Of a stretch of DNA of 64,000 nucleotides, positions 34,981 to 43,354 are shown one piece after another; the stretch's first letter is position 1; each line of letters opens with the position of its first letter. Origin of the DNA: Nocardioides sp. zg-1230 (GTDB lineage Bacteria > Actinomycetota > Actinomycetes > Propionibacteriales > Nocardioidaceae); NCBI RefSeq assembly GCF_013155335.1, contig NZ_JABJQZ010000001.1:868001-932000 (forward strand). The letters are read 5' to 3'. The translations under genes and the position numbers were made by a program. The notes under the pieces are model-generated. The model was given only the letters and a program-made list of their open reading frames with translations, made no database searches and was not told the DNA's origin.

Positions 34981-35669
34981 CCGAGGTGGACCTCCGGGGT
35001 CAACGGGCGGCAGAGGCGCTGCGACGTGCCACCCAGGTCGAACCGGAGACGGGGCTGGCCGACCTGCACCGGACACGACGACGCCGCACCCGGGGCCGGA
35101 CCGCAGCAATCGTCGTCAGCATCGCCGTGGTCGCCGCAACGGCGTGGGCGTACCAGACCGGCGACCAGGCGGAACGGATCGTGCGCGACGAAGCCCCCCT
35201 GGCGGTCGACCCGAGCCTCGCCCCCGGCGAGACCGAGGTCGACGCCGACCGATCGCCGTCCGGCACGACTGACGCCGTCGCGGTCCTCCGCACCGGCCAA
35301 CCGGCCGTGGTCCGCGTCGGCGCCGTCGGTTCCACCGACCACCAGGTCGTCTGGAGCGCGCCCACGCCGCACGAGCTCGGTGATCTCAACCTGCCGTGGC
35401 CAGCCGCGGTCGCGTGGGCGCCTGATTCGTCCGAGCTCGCCATCGTCGTCGCCCAGGAGCGTGGCCCTGTCGACGACACCGAGGACCTGGTGGAGCTCAC
35501 GCTCGTCACCGTCGGTGCCGACGGCTCCGGTCGCCGTATCGACGGCGTCATCGGCACCTGCCGGTGCCGTGCCACCCGACCAGACCTGACGTGGACCCAG
35601 GCCGATCAGCTGGAGGTGCTGGTCCCCGACGGCCCCGACCGAGGAGTCCAGAGGAGGACCCTGCGATGA
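34977..35669 (+). CDS. Probable anti-sigma membrane protein
   Basis: A 230-residue protein with a cytoplasmic N-terminal helix region (EALRRATQVEPETGLADLHR), a basic stretch and one membrane helix (AAIVVSIAVVAATAWAY, about residues 43-59). The external domain contains WD40-like beta strands (PAAVAWAPDSSELAIVVAQE). This layout fits anti-sigma factors of SigE-like ECFs, but no zinc-binding HxxxCxxC is present. The start overlaps the sigma factor stop, and its own stop overlaps the next start (ATGA at 35666). Confidence 0.7.
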   Translation: MTEVDLRGQRAAEALRRATQVEPETGLADLHRTRRRRTRGRTAAIVVSIAVVAATAWAYQTGDQAERIVRDEAPLAVDPSLAPGETEVDADRSPSGTTDAVAVLRTGQPAVVRVGAVGSTDHQVVWSAPTPHELGDLNLPWPAAVAWAPDSSELAIVVAQERGPVDDTEDLVELTLVTVGADGSGRRIDGVIGTCRCRATRPDLTWTQADQLEVLVPDGPDRGVQRRTLR

Positions 35670-36610
35670 GACACCTTTCCCATCCCCGCAACCGCCGCAC
35701 GGTGCCGCTCACCGGCGCCTGCCTCGTGCTCGCCGCTGTGGTGGCCTCGTGCGCCGAGCGATCGGAGGCCGGGGCCGAGCCAGCCCCGAGCTCCACCAGC
35801 TCCGCGCCCGCTCAGGCGTCGAGCGCACCCGGGACCGAGACCGCACCGGTCCCGATCACCTCCGACGTGTACGACGTCGGCGGACACAAGCTCTACATGA
35901 CGTGCTCGGGCGGGGGCCCGATCACCGTGGTGTTCGTGCACGGCTGGGTCAACGACCCCGGCTTCGTGCCCCATGAGCACATCACCGGCGTCGCCGACCG
36001 CCTGGTCGACGACTACCGCGTGTGTGCCTACGACCGCCGCAATGTCGGCTCAAGCGAGACCGTGGACGCCGTGCAGACCCCGGCCGACGTCGTCCAGGAC
36101 ATGGAGCGGGTTCTCGCAGCGGGCGGGGTGGAACCGCCGTACATCCTGCTGGCGGGATCGTTCGGGGGCCTCGTGGCCACCGCCTACCTCGAGAAGCACC
36201 CCGACGACGTCGTGGGGATGGCGCTGGTCGACACCATGTTCCCCGACGAGCTGAGGCTCGACCCGTTCCTCCCGAGGGAGTTCCGGTTCCTCTACTTCGA
36301 CAAGGACGACAAGTGCTGCACCGTCGAACGGATCTCGCAGTACGCCCTCATCCGCTCGCTGCAGAAGGGGATCGGCGAGGAGCCCGACATCCCCGTGGTC
36401 TACCTCGCCTCCGAGCAGGAACCCCGCGACCAGAACAACTTCGAGTCGCCGAAGTACGACGCCCGGATCCTCGACGCCCAGGCGGCGTACGTCGACCGGT
36501 TCGCGCCCGGCGTCCTGCGGTGGGTGGACGCCCCGCACTGGATGGAGCCGGTCGTTCCGGACGTCGTCGCCGACGCGGTGCGTGAGGTCGACGCCCTGCG
36601 CGACCAGTGA
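35666..36610 (+). CDS. Alpha/beta hydrolase lipoprotein
   Basis: A 314-residue lipoprotein. The signal sequence TVPLTGACLVLAAVVASC ends in lipobox VASC, a Ser/Ala linker follows, then an alpha/beta hydrolase domain. The oxyanion region is VVFVHGWVND, the nucleophile Ser is in LLAGSFGGLVA, and the catalytic His is in VDAPHWME. It should act outside the membrane on an ester or amide. It is the third gene in a tightly overlapping unit with the sigma and anti-sigma genes, suggesting the sigma factor controls its dose. Confidence 0.82.
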   Translation: MRHLSHPRNRRTVPLTGACLVLAAVVASCAERSEAGAEPAPSSTSSAPAQASSAPGTETAPVPITSDVYDVGGHKLYMTCSGGGPITVVFVHGWVNDPGFVPHEHITGVADRLVDDYRVCAYDRRNVGSSETVDAVQTPADVVQDMERVLAAGGVEPPYILLAGSFGGLVATAYLEKHPDDVVGMALVDTMFPDELRLDPFLPREFRFLYFDKDDKCCTVERISQYALIRSLQKGIGEEPDIPVVYLASEQEPRDQNNFESPKYDARILDAQAAYVDRFAPGVLRWVDAPHWMEPVVPDVVADAVREVDALRDQ

Positions 36611-36611
36611 G

Positions 36612-36989
36612 CTACATCGACAACACCAGGAACAGCACGGCCAACGCGGGCAGCGTGCCCTGCGTGATCGCCGCGCGGGCCATCGACCGGTCGTGGGTCA
36701 CGAGCACCAGCGCGGCGCCGAGCATCGAGCCGGTGCCGGCGAGCGAGAGCGCCCGGCCGACGTCCTCCTGGCTGCCGAGCAACGCGAGCCCGACGATCGT
36801 GATGATCGCGAGGAAGAGGTTGTAGAAGCCCTGGTTGTAGGCCATCGGCGCCAGGACGGGCGCATCGCGCTCCGAGACGCCGAAGGTCCTGCGGGTCGCG
36901 GGCTCGGTCCACCGGAAGGACTCGAGCACCCAGATGTAGACGTGCAGCAGCGCGGCCGCAGCCGCGAGCACCCCAGCGAGGACGGTCAT
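36612..36989 (-). CDS. DUF1304 membrane protein
   Basis: A 125-residue membrane protein of four helices. The DUF1304 hallmarks are HVYIWVLESFRW near the N-terminus and APMAYNQGFYNLFLAI in the second helix. The family is widespread and its function is unknown. TAGGGT lies 6 nt before the ATG, so it is probably leaderless. It converges with the hydrolase gene with a 1-nt gap. Confidence 0.88.
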   Translation of the reverse strand: MTVLAGVLAAAAALLHVYIWVLESFRWTEPATRRTFGVSERDAPVLAPMAYNQGFYNLFLAIITIVGLALLGSQEDVGRALSLAGTGSMLGAALVLVTHDRSMARAAITQGTLPALAVLFLVLSM

Positions 36990-37100
36990 GACCGCACCCT
37001 AGGCCCGCCTTACCCCTGGGAGGGTGGCGCGCCGTACGCCGTCGGCGCGACACTCGCGTCGAACGGCGACCCCGCCGTGAGGATCGAGGGAGGGTCCCCC

Positions 37101-37316
37101 ATGGGACGACTGATCGGCATCCTGCTCGTGGTGTGGCTCGTGATCGGCGGCATCGCCGCCTTCCAGCGCGGCTACTTCGAGGACACGAGGACCAACTGCT
37201 CCGAGGCCGGCGACATCGCCCTCACCGTCGTCGCCGGGCCACTCAACTACTTCGGCGTCAACCCGAAGGTCGACTGCGCCGACATCGACGTCGACGTCCC
37301 GGAGCCCAGCGAGTAG
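37101..37316 (+). CDS. Small single-helix membrane protein
   Basis: A 71-residue protein with an N-terminal helix (LIGILLVVWLVIGGIAAFQRGYF) and a short external domain containing two cysteines (NCSEAGD, VDCADID) that could form a disulfide. A strong GGGAGGG ribosome site precedes the ATG. Related small proteins occur widely in actinobacteria; the function is unknown. Confidence 0.7.
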   Translation: MGRLIGILLVVWLVIGGIAAFQRGYFEDTRTNCSEAGDIALTVVAGPLNYFGVNPKVDCADIDVDVPEPSE

Positions 37317-37330
37317 TCGCCAGCCGTCGG

Positions 37331-37924
37331 TCAGGAGCCGCTCGCGAGCCAGACGGGGACCCAGTCCTCCGGCGGGTCCTCGCCCACGCGCCCGTCGACG
37401 GCCTCGCGCAGCAGGTCGGCGTGGCCGGTGTGCCGGCTGTACTCCTCCAGCAGGTCGACCAGCAGCCGGCGCAGGCGCGCGTGGTTGCCGTTGCCGTCGT
37501 CGACGTGGGCGACGAGGTCGAGACCGCCCTCGGCCAGTGCGTCCTCGATCCGGCGGGTGTTGCGGGCCACCGCCTCGTCGAAGACGGCGTACGTCTCGTC
37601 GGCCGTGAACGCGTCGGTGGCGAACTCCCACTCGTCCGTGCCGTCGTGGCCGAGCGAGCGCCATGGCTCGACGAGCACCTCACCGCGCAGCTTGGTGGTG
37701 AGGTAGTAGTCCTCCGCCATCGCCAGGTGGAGGAGCAGCCCGCCCAGGGACAGGGCGGACGACGGGATCCGGTGACGCAGGCCCGCCTCGTCGAGGCCGT
37801 CGGCCTTCCACCGCAGCGTGGCGCGCATCCGGCCCAGCGCGCCGGTCAGGTGCTCGGCCTCGGTGCCGTCGATCGGCGGCTCCCACGGCGGCGGGACCCA
37901 GGGGTCGTGGTCGGGAGTGCTCAT
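37331..37924 (-). CDS. DinB-superfamily protein (DUF664)
   Basis: A 197-residue member of the DinB/DUF664 four-helix bundle family of metal-dependent hydrolases or thiol transferases. The conserved histidines appear in LGGLLLHLAMAEDYYL and LEEYSRHTGHADLLREAVDG. The substrate is unknown; relatives use mycothiol or bacillithiol. TACCGT lies 6 nt before the ATG at 37924. A second member of the same family lies at 44935-45531. Confidence 0.85.
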   Translation of the reverse strand: MSTPDHDPWVPPPWEPPIDGTEAEHLTGALGRMRATLRWKADGLDEAGLRHRIPSSALSLGGLLLHLAMAEDYYLTTKLRGEVLVEPWRSLGHDGTDEWEFATDAFTADETYAVFDEAVARNTRRIEDALAEGGLDLVAHVDDGNGNHARLRRLLVDLLEEYSRHTGHADLLREAVDGRVGEDPPEDWVPVWLASGS

Positions 37925-37977
37925 GGCGTCACGGTAGGACGGGTTCCGGACGTTCGGGGGCCGGTTAGGCTCGCAAA

Positions 37978-38289
37978 GTGCCTGCCCTGACCTCACTCCC
38001 CACCGCGCCCCTCCTCGCCGGCGGCCTCGTCGGTGGGTTCGCGCTCGCCCAGCAGACCGGCGTACGTCCCCTCGGCGGGGCCGCGATGCTCGGCGCCAAC
38101 CTCGTCGCTGCGCGGCAGTGGTACGCCGTCGGCGGCGCGCCGCTGGCCGCGGGCCTGACGGCGGCCTACTGGACCGCGATGGGCGTCTCCCACCCGCTGG
38201 CGAAGAAGGTCGGCACCTGGCCGTCCGTCCTCGGCGTCACCGCAGCCGCCTCCGCGGCGGCGTGGCTGCTGGCCGACCGCCGCCGCTGA
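37978..38289 (+). CDS. Small multi-helix membrane protein
   Basis: A 103-residue protein with about three hydrophobic segments (PLLAGGLVGGFALA, GAAMLGANLVAA, VLGVTAAASAAAWLLA). TAGGCT lies 6 nt before the GTG, a clear leaderless promoter facing away from the DUF664 gene. The function is unknown. Confidence 0.7.
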   Translation: MPALTSLPTAPLLAGGLVGGFALAQQTGVRPLGGAAMLGANLVAARQWYAVGGAPLAAGLTAAYWTAMGVSHPLAKKVGTWPSVLGVTAAASAAAWLLADRRR

Positions 38290-38294
38290 CAGCC

Positions 38295-38531
38295 TCAATC
38301 CTCGGGCAGCGCGGCGAAGGCGGCCTGCATGTCGCGGTACCACCCGAGCGACTTCTTCGGGTGACGCCAGCGTCCCTTCATCTCCTTGCGCGCGGGCAGG
38401 TGGGCGGCGTCGCCGTCCGCCTCGGCCTGCTTGAGGTGCTGGTCCTGCGCGTTGATCACGTCGTCGTGCGTCTCGCCACGGTGGGCCAGGTCGCACGGGC
38501 CGCCCAGCTGGCGGCAGGTCATCGTCTTCAT
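38295..38531 (-). CDS. DUF1059-like small protein
   Basis: A 78-residue protein beginning MKTMTCRQLGGPCDLAHRGE, the pattern of DUF1059-like small proteins with two early cysteines, then a helical tail (KSLGWYRDMQAAFAALPED). The function is unknown. It converges with the membrane protein gene 5 nt away. Upstream lies the tandem palindrome pair at 38614-38748. Confidence 0.75.
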   Translation of the reverse strand: MKTMTCRQLGGPCDLAHRGETHDDVINAQDQHLKQAEADGDAAHLPARKEMKGRWRHPKKSLGWYRDMQAAFAALPED

Positions 38532-38613
38532 CTCGCATCTCCTCCTATGTGCTTACTCCACTGACGTACGGCGTCGCGCGGGTGTGACCGATCCCAGCCG
38601 AGCGCCCACCCGG

Positions 38614-38748
38614 GGTGGCGGCAGATCGCACGTTCCGAGCGGCGCGGACTGCGATGTGCCGCCACCTTCGGCAGGATCCCGCGCCGACGGCGGAAGGTGG
38701 CGGCAGATCGCACGTCGCAGGCCCCGCGGACTGCGATGTGCCGCCACC
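38614..38748. repeat. Tandem long palindromes, GGTGGCGGCAGATCGCA stem
   Basis: Two copies, 38614-38666 and 38696-38748, each have arms GGTGGCGGCAGATCGCA and TGCGATGTGCCGCCACC (one mismatched pair) around a 19-nt loop. The loops differ in a few bases. The 29-nt segment between the copies is itself flanked by complementary CCACCTTC/GAAGGTGG. Confidence 0.9.
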
Positions 38749-38772
38749 TTCGCGACCGGCGCCGGGCGGGGG

Positions 38773-39654
38773 TCACCGGACGGAGGGCCCGTCACGGCGT
38801 ACGACCTGGCCGAGGACGTCGGGGGCGGCGCGGAACGTGATCGCCCGGACCCTCCCGTCGACGACCTCGAAGTCGAAGACGACCGCGGCCGAGCCCCGGT
38901 GGAACCACGCCGACGCCGGACGGTCGCCCACGAACACGGCCATGGCCGCGTGCGCGCTGCCGTTGAAGAACGCGGCGACCTCGTCTCGGCCCTCGATCGA
39001 GCTCGGCGTCCCGGCGAGCACCGCCGCCTGGTCCGCGCCGACCACCGCGTCGGGTGCCAGGAGCTGCAGGAGCCGCTCGAGGTCGCCGCCGCGCGCCGCG
39101 GCCATGAAGGCGTCGACGACCTCCCAGTCGGCCAGTGCGTCCTCGGGTGCTGGCTGGGCGACCTTGGCCCGGGCCCGCGACGCGAGCTTGCGCGCCGCCA
39201 CGGGCGAGGTGTCGAGGACCGCGCCGATGGTGGTGAAGTCGAAGCCGAAGCTGTCGTGCAGGACGAAGGCGACCCGCTCGCGCGGGGACAGCCGGTCGAT
39301 GACCGCCTGCAACGCGATGCCGACGGTGTCGGCCAGCGCCACGTCGTCCGCCGGGTCGGTCACCGGGTCGGACCACGGCTCGAGGGCCGCGTCGTCGAGG
39401 TGCGGGTCCTCCACCGGGACCGGCGTCCGGGCCCGAAGCCGGTCGAGGCACAGCCGGGTCGTGACGGTGGTCAACCAGGCCGCCAGGTTGTCGATCTCGG
39501 TGCCGTCGCGGGCGACGGCCCGGTCGAGCCGCAGCCAGGCCTGCTGCACCACGTCCTCTGCCTCGGCGTGGTCTCCCAGCACGCGCGTCGCGATGCCGAG
39601 CAACCGGGGCCGTTCGGCCTCGAAGCCTGCTGCCAGTCCTGCCGTGTCCTGCAT
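38773..39654 (-). CDS. ECF sigma factor with SnoaL-like C-terminus
   Basis: A 293-residue sigma factor of the ECF41-like type. Region 2 (RLLGIATRVLGDHAEAEDVVQ) and region 4 (LSPRERVAFVLHDSFGFDFTTI, TSPVAARKLASRARAKV) are followed by a SnoaL-like domain (ADWEVVDAFMAAARGGDLERL to the end) that tunes activity in this group. ECF41 genes usually adjoin a carboxymuconolactone decarboxylase or oxidoreductase target; none is next to this one. The ATG at 39654 follows a GGTGGGG site. Confidence 0.88.
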   Translation of the reverse strand: MQDTAGLAAGFEAERPRLLGIATRVLGDHAEAEDVVQQAWLRLDRAVARDGTEIDNLAAWLTTVTTRLCLDRLRARTPVPVEDPHLDDAALEPWSDPVTDPADDVALADTVGIALQAVIDRLSPRERVAFVLHDSFGFDFTTIGAVLDTSPVAARKLASRARAKVAQPAPEDALADWEVVDAFMAAARGGDLERLLQLLAPDAVVGADQAAVLAGTPSSIEGRDEVAAFFNGSAHAAMAVFVGDRPASAWFHRGSAAVVFDFEVVDGRVRAITFRAAPDVLGQVVRRDGPSVR

Positions 39655-39755
39655 GGCCCCACCCTCTCGTGTGCGTTCCTCACTCGCCATGACGTCTGGG
39701 CTCGCTCGGGTGTGACCGGCGCTGCCGCTGGGACCGGTGACGCACACTGGGGGAC

Positions 39756-40919
39756 ATGCCCGCCCTCCGGCCCCGAGCCGCCGGCCCGGTCGCCGCCGTC
39801 GCCGCCGTGCTGGTGCTGCTCGCCGGCTGTTCGAGCGGGACGGGCGAGGCGGCACCCGCCGACACCTCGGACGCACCGAGCAGCTCGGACAGCCCGAGCC
39901 CCGCGACGCCCAGCGAGCCCAGCACGTCCTCGGACGAGCCGACCGAGGAGCCCACCGAGGAGCCCACCGAGGAGCCCACCGAGGAGCCGAGCGAGAGGCC
40001 CGAGCCGGTGCGCCCGGTCTCGGTGGCCGCCCTCGCGCGGGCCGACCTGACCGGTGGCGACCTGCGCCTGGGGGCGGTGCGCGAGCGCACGTCCGCCTAC
40101 ACGTCGTACGACGTCACCTTCGCCTCGACGACCAACGGGCGGGGCACGCCGCCGCTGCGGATCAGCGGCGTGCTCAACGTCCCGACCGGGCGCGGGCCCC
40201 AAGGTGGTCAGGGATGGCCCGCCGTGGTGCTGGCCCACGGCTACATCGACCCGGCCGTCTACGTCCGCGGACAGGGCATGACACGTGAGCGCGGCTTCCT
40301 CGCCCAGCGCGGCTACGTCGCGTTGCACGTCGACTACCGCAACCACGCCGAGTCGACCGACGACCCGCGCATCGAGCAGGCAGTGCGACTGGGCTACGCC
40401 GCCGACGTGATCGCCGCGCACCACGCGCTCCGCAGGTCCGACGACGTGCGGGTCGACCCCGACAGGATCGCGCTCTTCGGGCGGTCGATGGGCGGCGGCG
40501 TGATGATGAAGGCGCTCACCGCCGAGCCCGGGCTCTTCGCCGCCGGCGTCGGGTGGGCGTCGGTCTCCAGCCTGGAGGCGGAGAACTTCGCGCAGTTCCA
40601 GCGTCCGGACGCACCGCTGCCCGAGCTGGAGGCGGAGTTCCGCGGGCGGCACGGGCTCCCCGCCGAGGACCCGGCGTTCTGGCGCGGTGTCTCGCCACGA
40701 CCCCTCTTCGACGAGGTCACCGAGCCGGTGCTGATGGTGCACGGCCGGTACGACGACACCTGCCCGCCCTCGTGGGCGCGGGCCACGCAGCGCGCGATGA
40801 CGCAGGCGGGCGTCGACGCGACGCTCGAGTGGTACGACGACGGGCACGCGTTCGGGCCGGCCTTCATCGCAGCGATGGACCGCACCGTCCGCTTCCTCGA
40901 CGCACGGATGCCCGCCTGA
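39756..40919 (+). CDS. Prolyl-oligopeptidase-like lipoprotein hydrolase
   Basis: A 387-residue lipoprotein. Signal GPVAAVAAVLVLLAGC ends in lipobox LAGC. A linker holds four EPTE units (a 12-bp tandem repeat around 39945-39992). The C-terminal alpha/beta hydrolase domain has AVVLAHGYIDP, the nucleophile Ser in LFGRSMGGGVMM, the Asp in VHGRYDDTCPP and the His in YDDGHAFG. It probably cleaves peptides or esters outside the cell. CACACT lies 6 nt before the ATG. Confidence 0.85.
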   Translation: MPALRPRAAGPVAAVAAVLVLLAGCSSGTGEAAPADTSDAPSSSDSPSPATPSEPSTSSDEPTEEPTEEPTEEPTEEPSERPEPVRPVSVAALARADLTGGDLRLGAVRERTSAYTSYDVTFASTTNGRGTPPLRISGVLNVPTGRGPQGGQGWPAVVLAHGYIDPAVYVRGQGMTRERGFLAQRGYVALHVDYRNHAESTDDPRIEQAVRLGYAADVIAAHHALRRSDDVRVDPDRIALFGRSMGGGVMMKALTAEPGLFAAGVGWASVSSLEAENFAQFQRPDAPLPELEAEFRGRHGLPAEDPAFWRGVSPRPLFDEVTEPVLMVHGRYDDTCPPSWARATQRAMTQAGVDATLEWYDDGHAFGPAFIAAMDRTVRFLDARMPA

Positions 40920-40932
40920 TCGGAGTGCGGCG

Positions 40933-42354
40933 TCAGTCGGCGGCGCCGCTCGCCTCGAGCTGCTGCGGTGGCGCGTCGGCGTACGCCCTCGAGAGCCGGC
41001 GGTAGGGCGCGGACGCGAGCGCGACGAGCACGGTGACGAACATGATCGCACCGGCGATCATGAAGACCAGCGCGATGCCGCGGGCGTCGCCGTCGCCGAG
41101 CAGCCAGCGCCAGGTGTCGCGGCCCTCCTCGGACTCCATGTAGGGGATCAGGGCGAACTCGGCGATGGGCCCGATGAGGAACGCGGAGATCGGGCTGGCC
41201 GCGAGCTCGACGCTCTGGGCGAAGCCGAACACCCTGCCCTGGGTGCGGAACGGGACGACCCGCTGGAGGATCGTCTGCTCGGCCGACTCGGCGGCGGGGA
41301 TGACCGCCATGAAGGCGAAGATGCCGAGGACGTAGAGCCAGGCCCACTCGCGCAGGGTGAAGGTCATGCCGAGCAGGGCGATGGCGAGGTTGACGAGCAG
41401 CAGGGTGCGGACCGGGTTGGCGCCGAGGCCGAACCGGGCCACCAGTCCCCCGCCGACGACGAAGCCGAGCCCGGTGACACCGAGGACGATGCCCCACGCC
41501 TCGACGCTGAAGAGGGTCAGGCCGTAGGGATCCATAAGAGCGATGTAGACGCCCGAGACCAGGTTGTTGAACGTCGTGAACAGGATGAGCGCGACCAGGC
41601 CGGGCACGGCCGTGATGGCCGAGATCGCACCGCGGAAGTCGAAGCGTGGGCCGCCCTCGTCGGGGTCGGGGTCGACCTCGGGGACCGTGACCGGCATGAG
41701 GTGCAGCAGGGCGATGCCGGTGAGGCCGATCGCGATCGCCAGGGTCCACCCCATGCCGAGCAACCCGACGCTCAGGCCGCTGAAGACGCTGGTGATCATG
41801 AACGAGATGCCCTGGACGGTGCCGACCAGGCCGTTGGCCTTGTCGCGCTCGTCCTCGGGCACGAGGAGGGTCACAGTCGTCGACAGCGCGATGTTGCGCA
41901 GGCTCTCGACCACGCCGCCGACGAGGATCACGGCGGCGAACAGCCAGAACCACGCGCTGCCCCAGTCGGCCAACCGGTCCTCGCCGAGCAGCAGCCACAA
42001 CCCGCCGGACGCGGCGTAGGCGACCAGCGTGACGGTCGACGACATGACCATCACCCGCTTCTTGCGGTGGCGGTCGACGAGGGTGCCGAAGAACGTGCCG
42101 AAGACGGCGGTGAAGAGCATGTAGCCGCCGCCGATGATCGCGGTGGCCATCACGGAGCGCGTCTCGAGGTAGGCCCAGAAGGTCAGGGCGAACCAGAGGA
42201 AGCTCGAGGTCACGTTGGCCACGAGCGTGTTGCCGAGCACCTGGCGAAAGGCGCGCACGGTCTCCGGACCGCGCGTCACCCCCGGCGGCAGGTGCGCCTC
42301 GACGTGCGGCGCGGCGGGGTCCGCCGCGGCCGGCTCGAGCTCGTCCATGGGCAC
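40933..42354 (-). CDS. Major facilitator superfamily transporter
   Basis: A 473-residue transporter with about twelve helices in two halves. The inter-helix motif GTLVDRHRKKRVMVMSS follows helix 2-3, and ANGLVGTVQGISFMI lies later. It resembles the EntS-like (MFS_3) exporters of siderophores or drugs, but the substrate is unknown. The GTG at 42354 is chosen over the ATG two codons later because TACGCT lies exactly 6 nt upstream of it, as for other leaderless genes. It converges with the hydrolase lipoprotein. Confidence 0.88.
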   Translation of the reverse strand: MPMDELEPAAADPAAPHVEAHLPPGVTRGPETVRAFRQVLGNTLVANVTSSFLWFALTFWAYLETRSVMATAIIGGGYMLFTAVFGTFFGTLVDRHRKKRVMVMSSTVTLVAYAASGGLWLLLGEDRLADWGSAWFWLFAAVILVGGVVESLRNIALSTTVTLLVPEDERDKANGLVGTVQGISFMITSVFSGLSVGLLGMGWTLAIAIGLTGIALLHLMPVTVPEVDPDPDEGGPRFDFRGAISAITAVPGLVALILFTTFNNLVSGVYIALMDPYGLTLFSVEAWGIVLGVTGLGFVVGGGLVARFGLGANPVRTLLLVNLAIALLGMTFTLREWAWLYVLGIFAFMAVIPAAESAEQTILQRVVPFRTQGRVFGFAQSVELAASPISAFLIGPIAEFALIPYMESEEGRDTWRWLLGDGDARGIALVFMIAGAIMFVTVLVALASAPYRRLSRAYADAPPQQLEASGAAD

Positions 42355-42448
42355 CCGTCGAGCGTAGGCGCACCCACTGACAGCGCGCCTCCGACTTCTG
42401 TCGTCCGGCCCGGCCGGTTGCCTCACCCCCGCGTGCCACGATGGCGGC

Positions 42449-43354
42449 ATGACGACCGGGCGCATCACCTCTGTGGTGCGACCCGCCCGTGAGCAGTGGA
42501 CCCGCTGGCGGAGCACCGCGGCCTGCCTCGGCGTCTGCCTCCTCAGCTCAGTCGGCCTGCTCTGGCTGGGCGACCGGAGCCAGCAGACGCCCCTCGGGCA
42601 GGCGCTCGACCAGGCGGGCATGGACGTGGTCGTCGGCGACCGCGCGGCCACCCGCCAGCTCGTGGCGGTGCTCGGGAACGTGTCGCTGGGATCGGTCGCG
42701 CTGGCGGTCGTCCTCCTCACGGGCACGGCCGCGATCCGCCGGCGCTACGTCGCCGCGGCAGCGGCAGCAGCGCTCGTGCTCGGCGCCAACGTGACCACCC
42801 AGGTCCTCAAGGCATGGTCCGAGCGCCCCGACTTCGGGAACCTCACCGTGGCGAGCTACCCGAGCGGGCACGCGACGGTCGTGGTCTCGCTCGTGCTCGC
42901 GGCGCTCCTCGTCGTGCCGGGGCAGGCGCGCACGACGGTCTCGTTGGTCGGATCAGCGGCCATCACCGTCACGGCCACCGCGATGCTCGTGGCCAGCTGG
43001 CACCGGCCCGCCGACATCGTGGGCGCGGTGCTCGTCTCCATGGCCTGGGGGACCGCGGTCCTGGTCGTGTGGAGCGTCCTGCGCGGCGGGATGTCCGGTG
43101 TCGATCCCGGCCGCCCGCACCGCATCTTCGCCACCACCGGCGTCGTGCTGGCGGTCGCCGGCCTCCTCGCGGTCGGCGTACGCCCCGGTGGCGGGTGGTC
43201 GGGCTTCCTCGACGCCGGGGTGGTCCTCGCCGGCATCGCCCTGGTCACCGCACTGGCTGTCACCACCTTCGCGCAGCTCTCGGCCCCGATGGGCGTGGGC
43301 GAGGACCAGCCTCGGCTCAGGTCGTGGCGCGCTCCTCGACCGGGACCTCCTTGA
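42449..43354 (+). CDS. PAP2-family membrane phosphatase
   Basis: A 301-residue membrane protein with the three PAP2 motifs: KAWSERPDF, SYPSGHATV and SWHRPADIVGA. It removes phosphate from lipid phosphates such as phosphatidic acid or undecaprenyl pyrophosphate. About six helices form the core, with two more at the C-terminus. CACGAT lies 6 nt before the ATG. The last 38 bases overlap the end of the convergent AGCS transporter gene. Confidence 0.88.
   Translation: MTTGRITSVVRPAREQWTRWRSTAACLGVCLLSSVGLLWLGDRSQQTPLGQALDQAGMDVVVGDRAATRQLVAVLGNVSLGSVALAVVLLTGTAAIRRRYVAAAAAAALVLGANVTTQVLKAWSERPDFGNLTVASYPSGHATVVVSLVLAALLVVPGQARTTVSLVGSAAITVTATAMLVASWHRPADIVGAVLVSMAWGTAVLVVWSVLRGGMSGVDPGRPHRIFATTGVVLAVAGLLAVGVRPGGGWSGFLDAGVVLAGIALVTALAVTTFAQLSAPMGVGEDQPRLRSWRAPRPGPP

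Noticed and set aside
39942..39992. 12-bp tandem repeat as a variable locus
   Set aside because: It encodes an ordinary EPTE linker repeat in a lipoprotein; such linkers are common and explain it.
43317..43354. 38-bp convergent overlap of PAP2 and AGCS genes as regulatory antisense
   Set aside because: Short 3' overlaps are common in compact high-GC genomes and nothing further suggests regulation.
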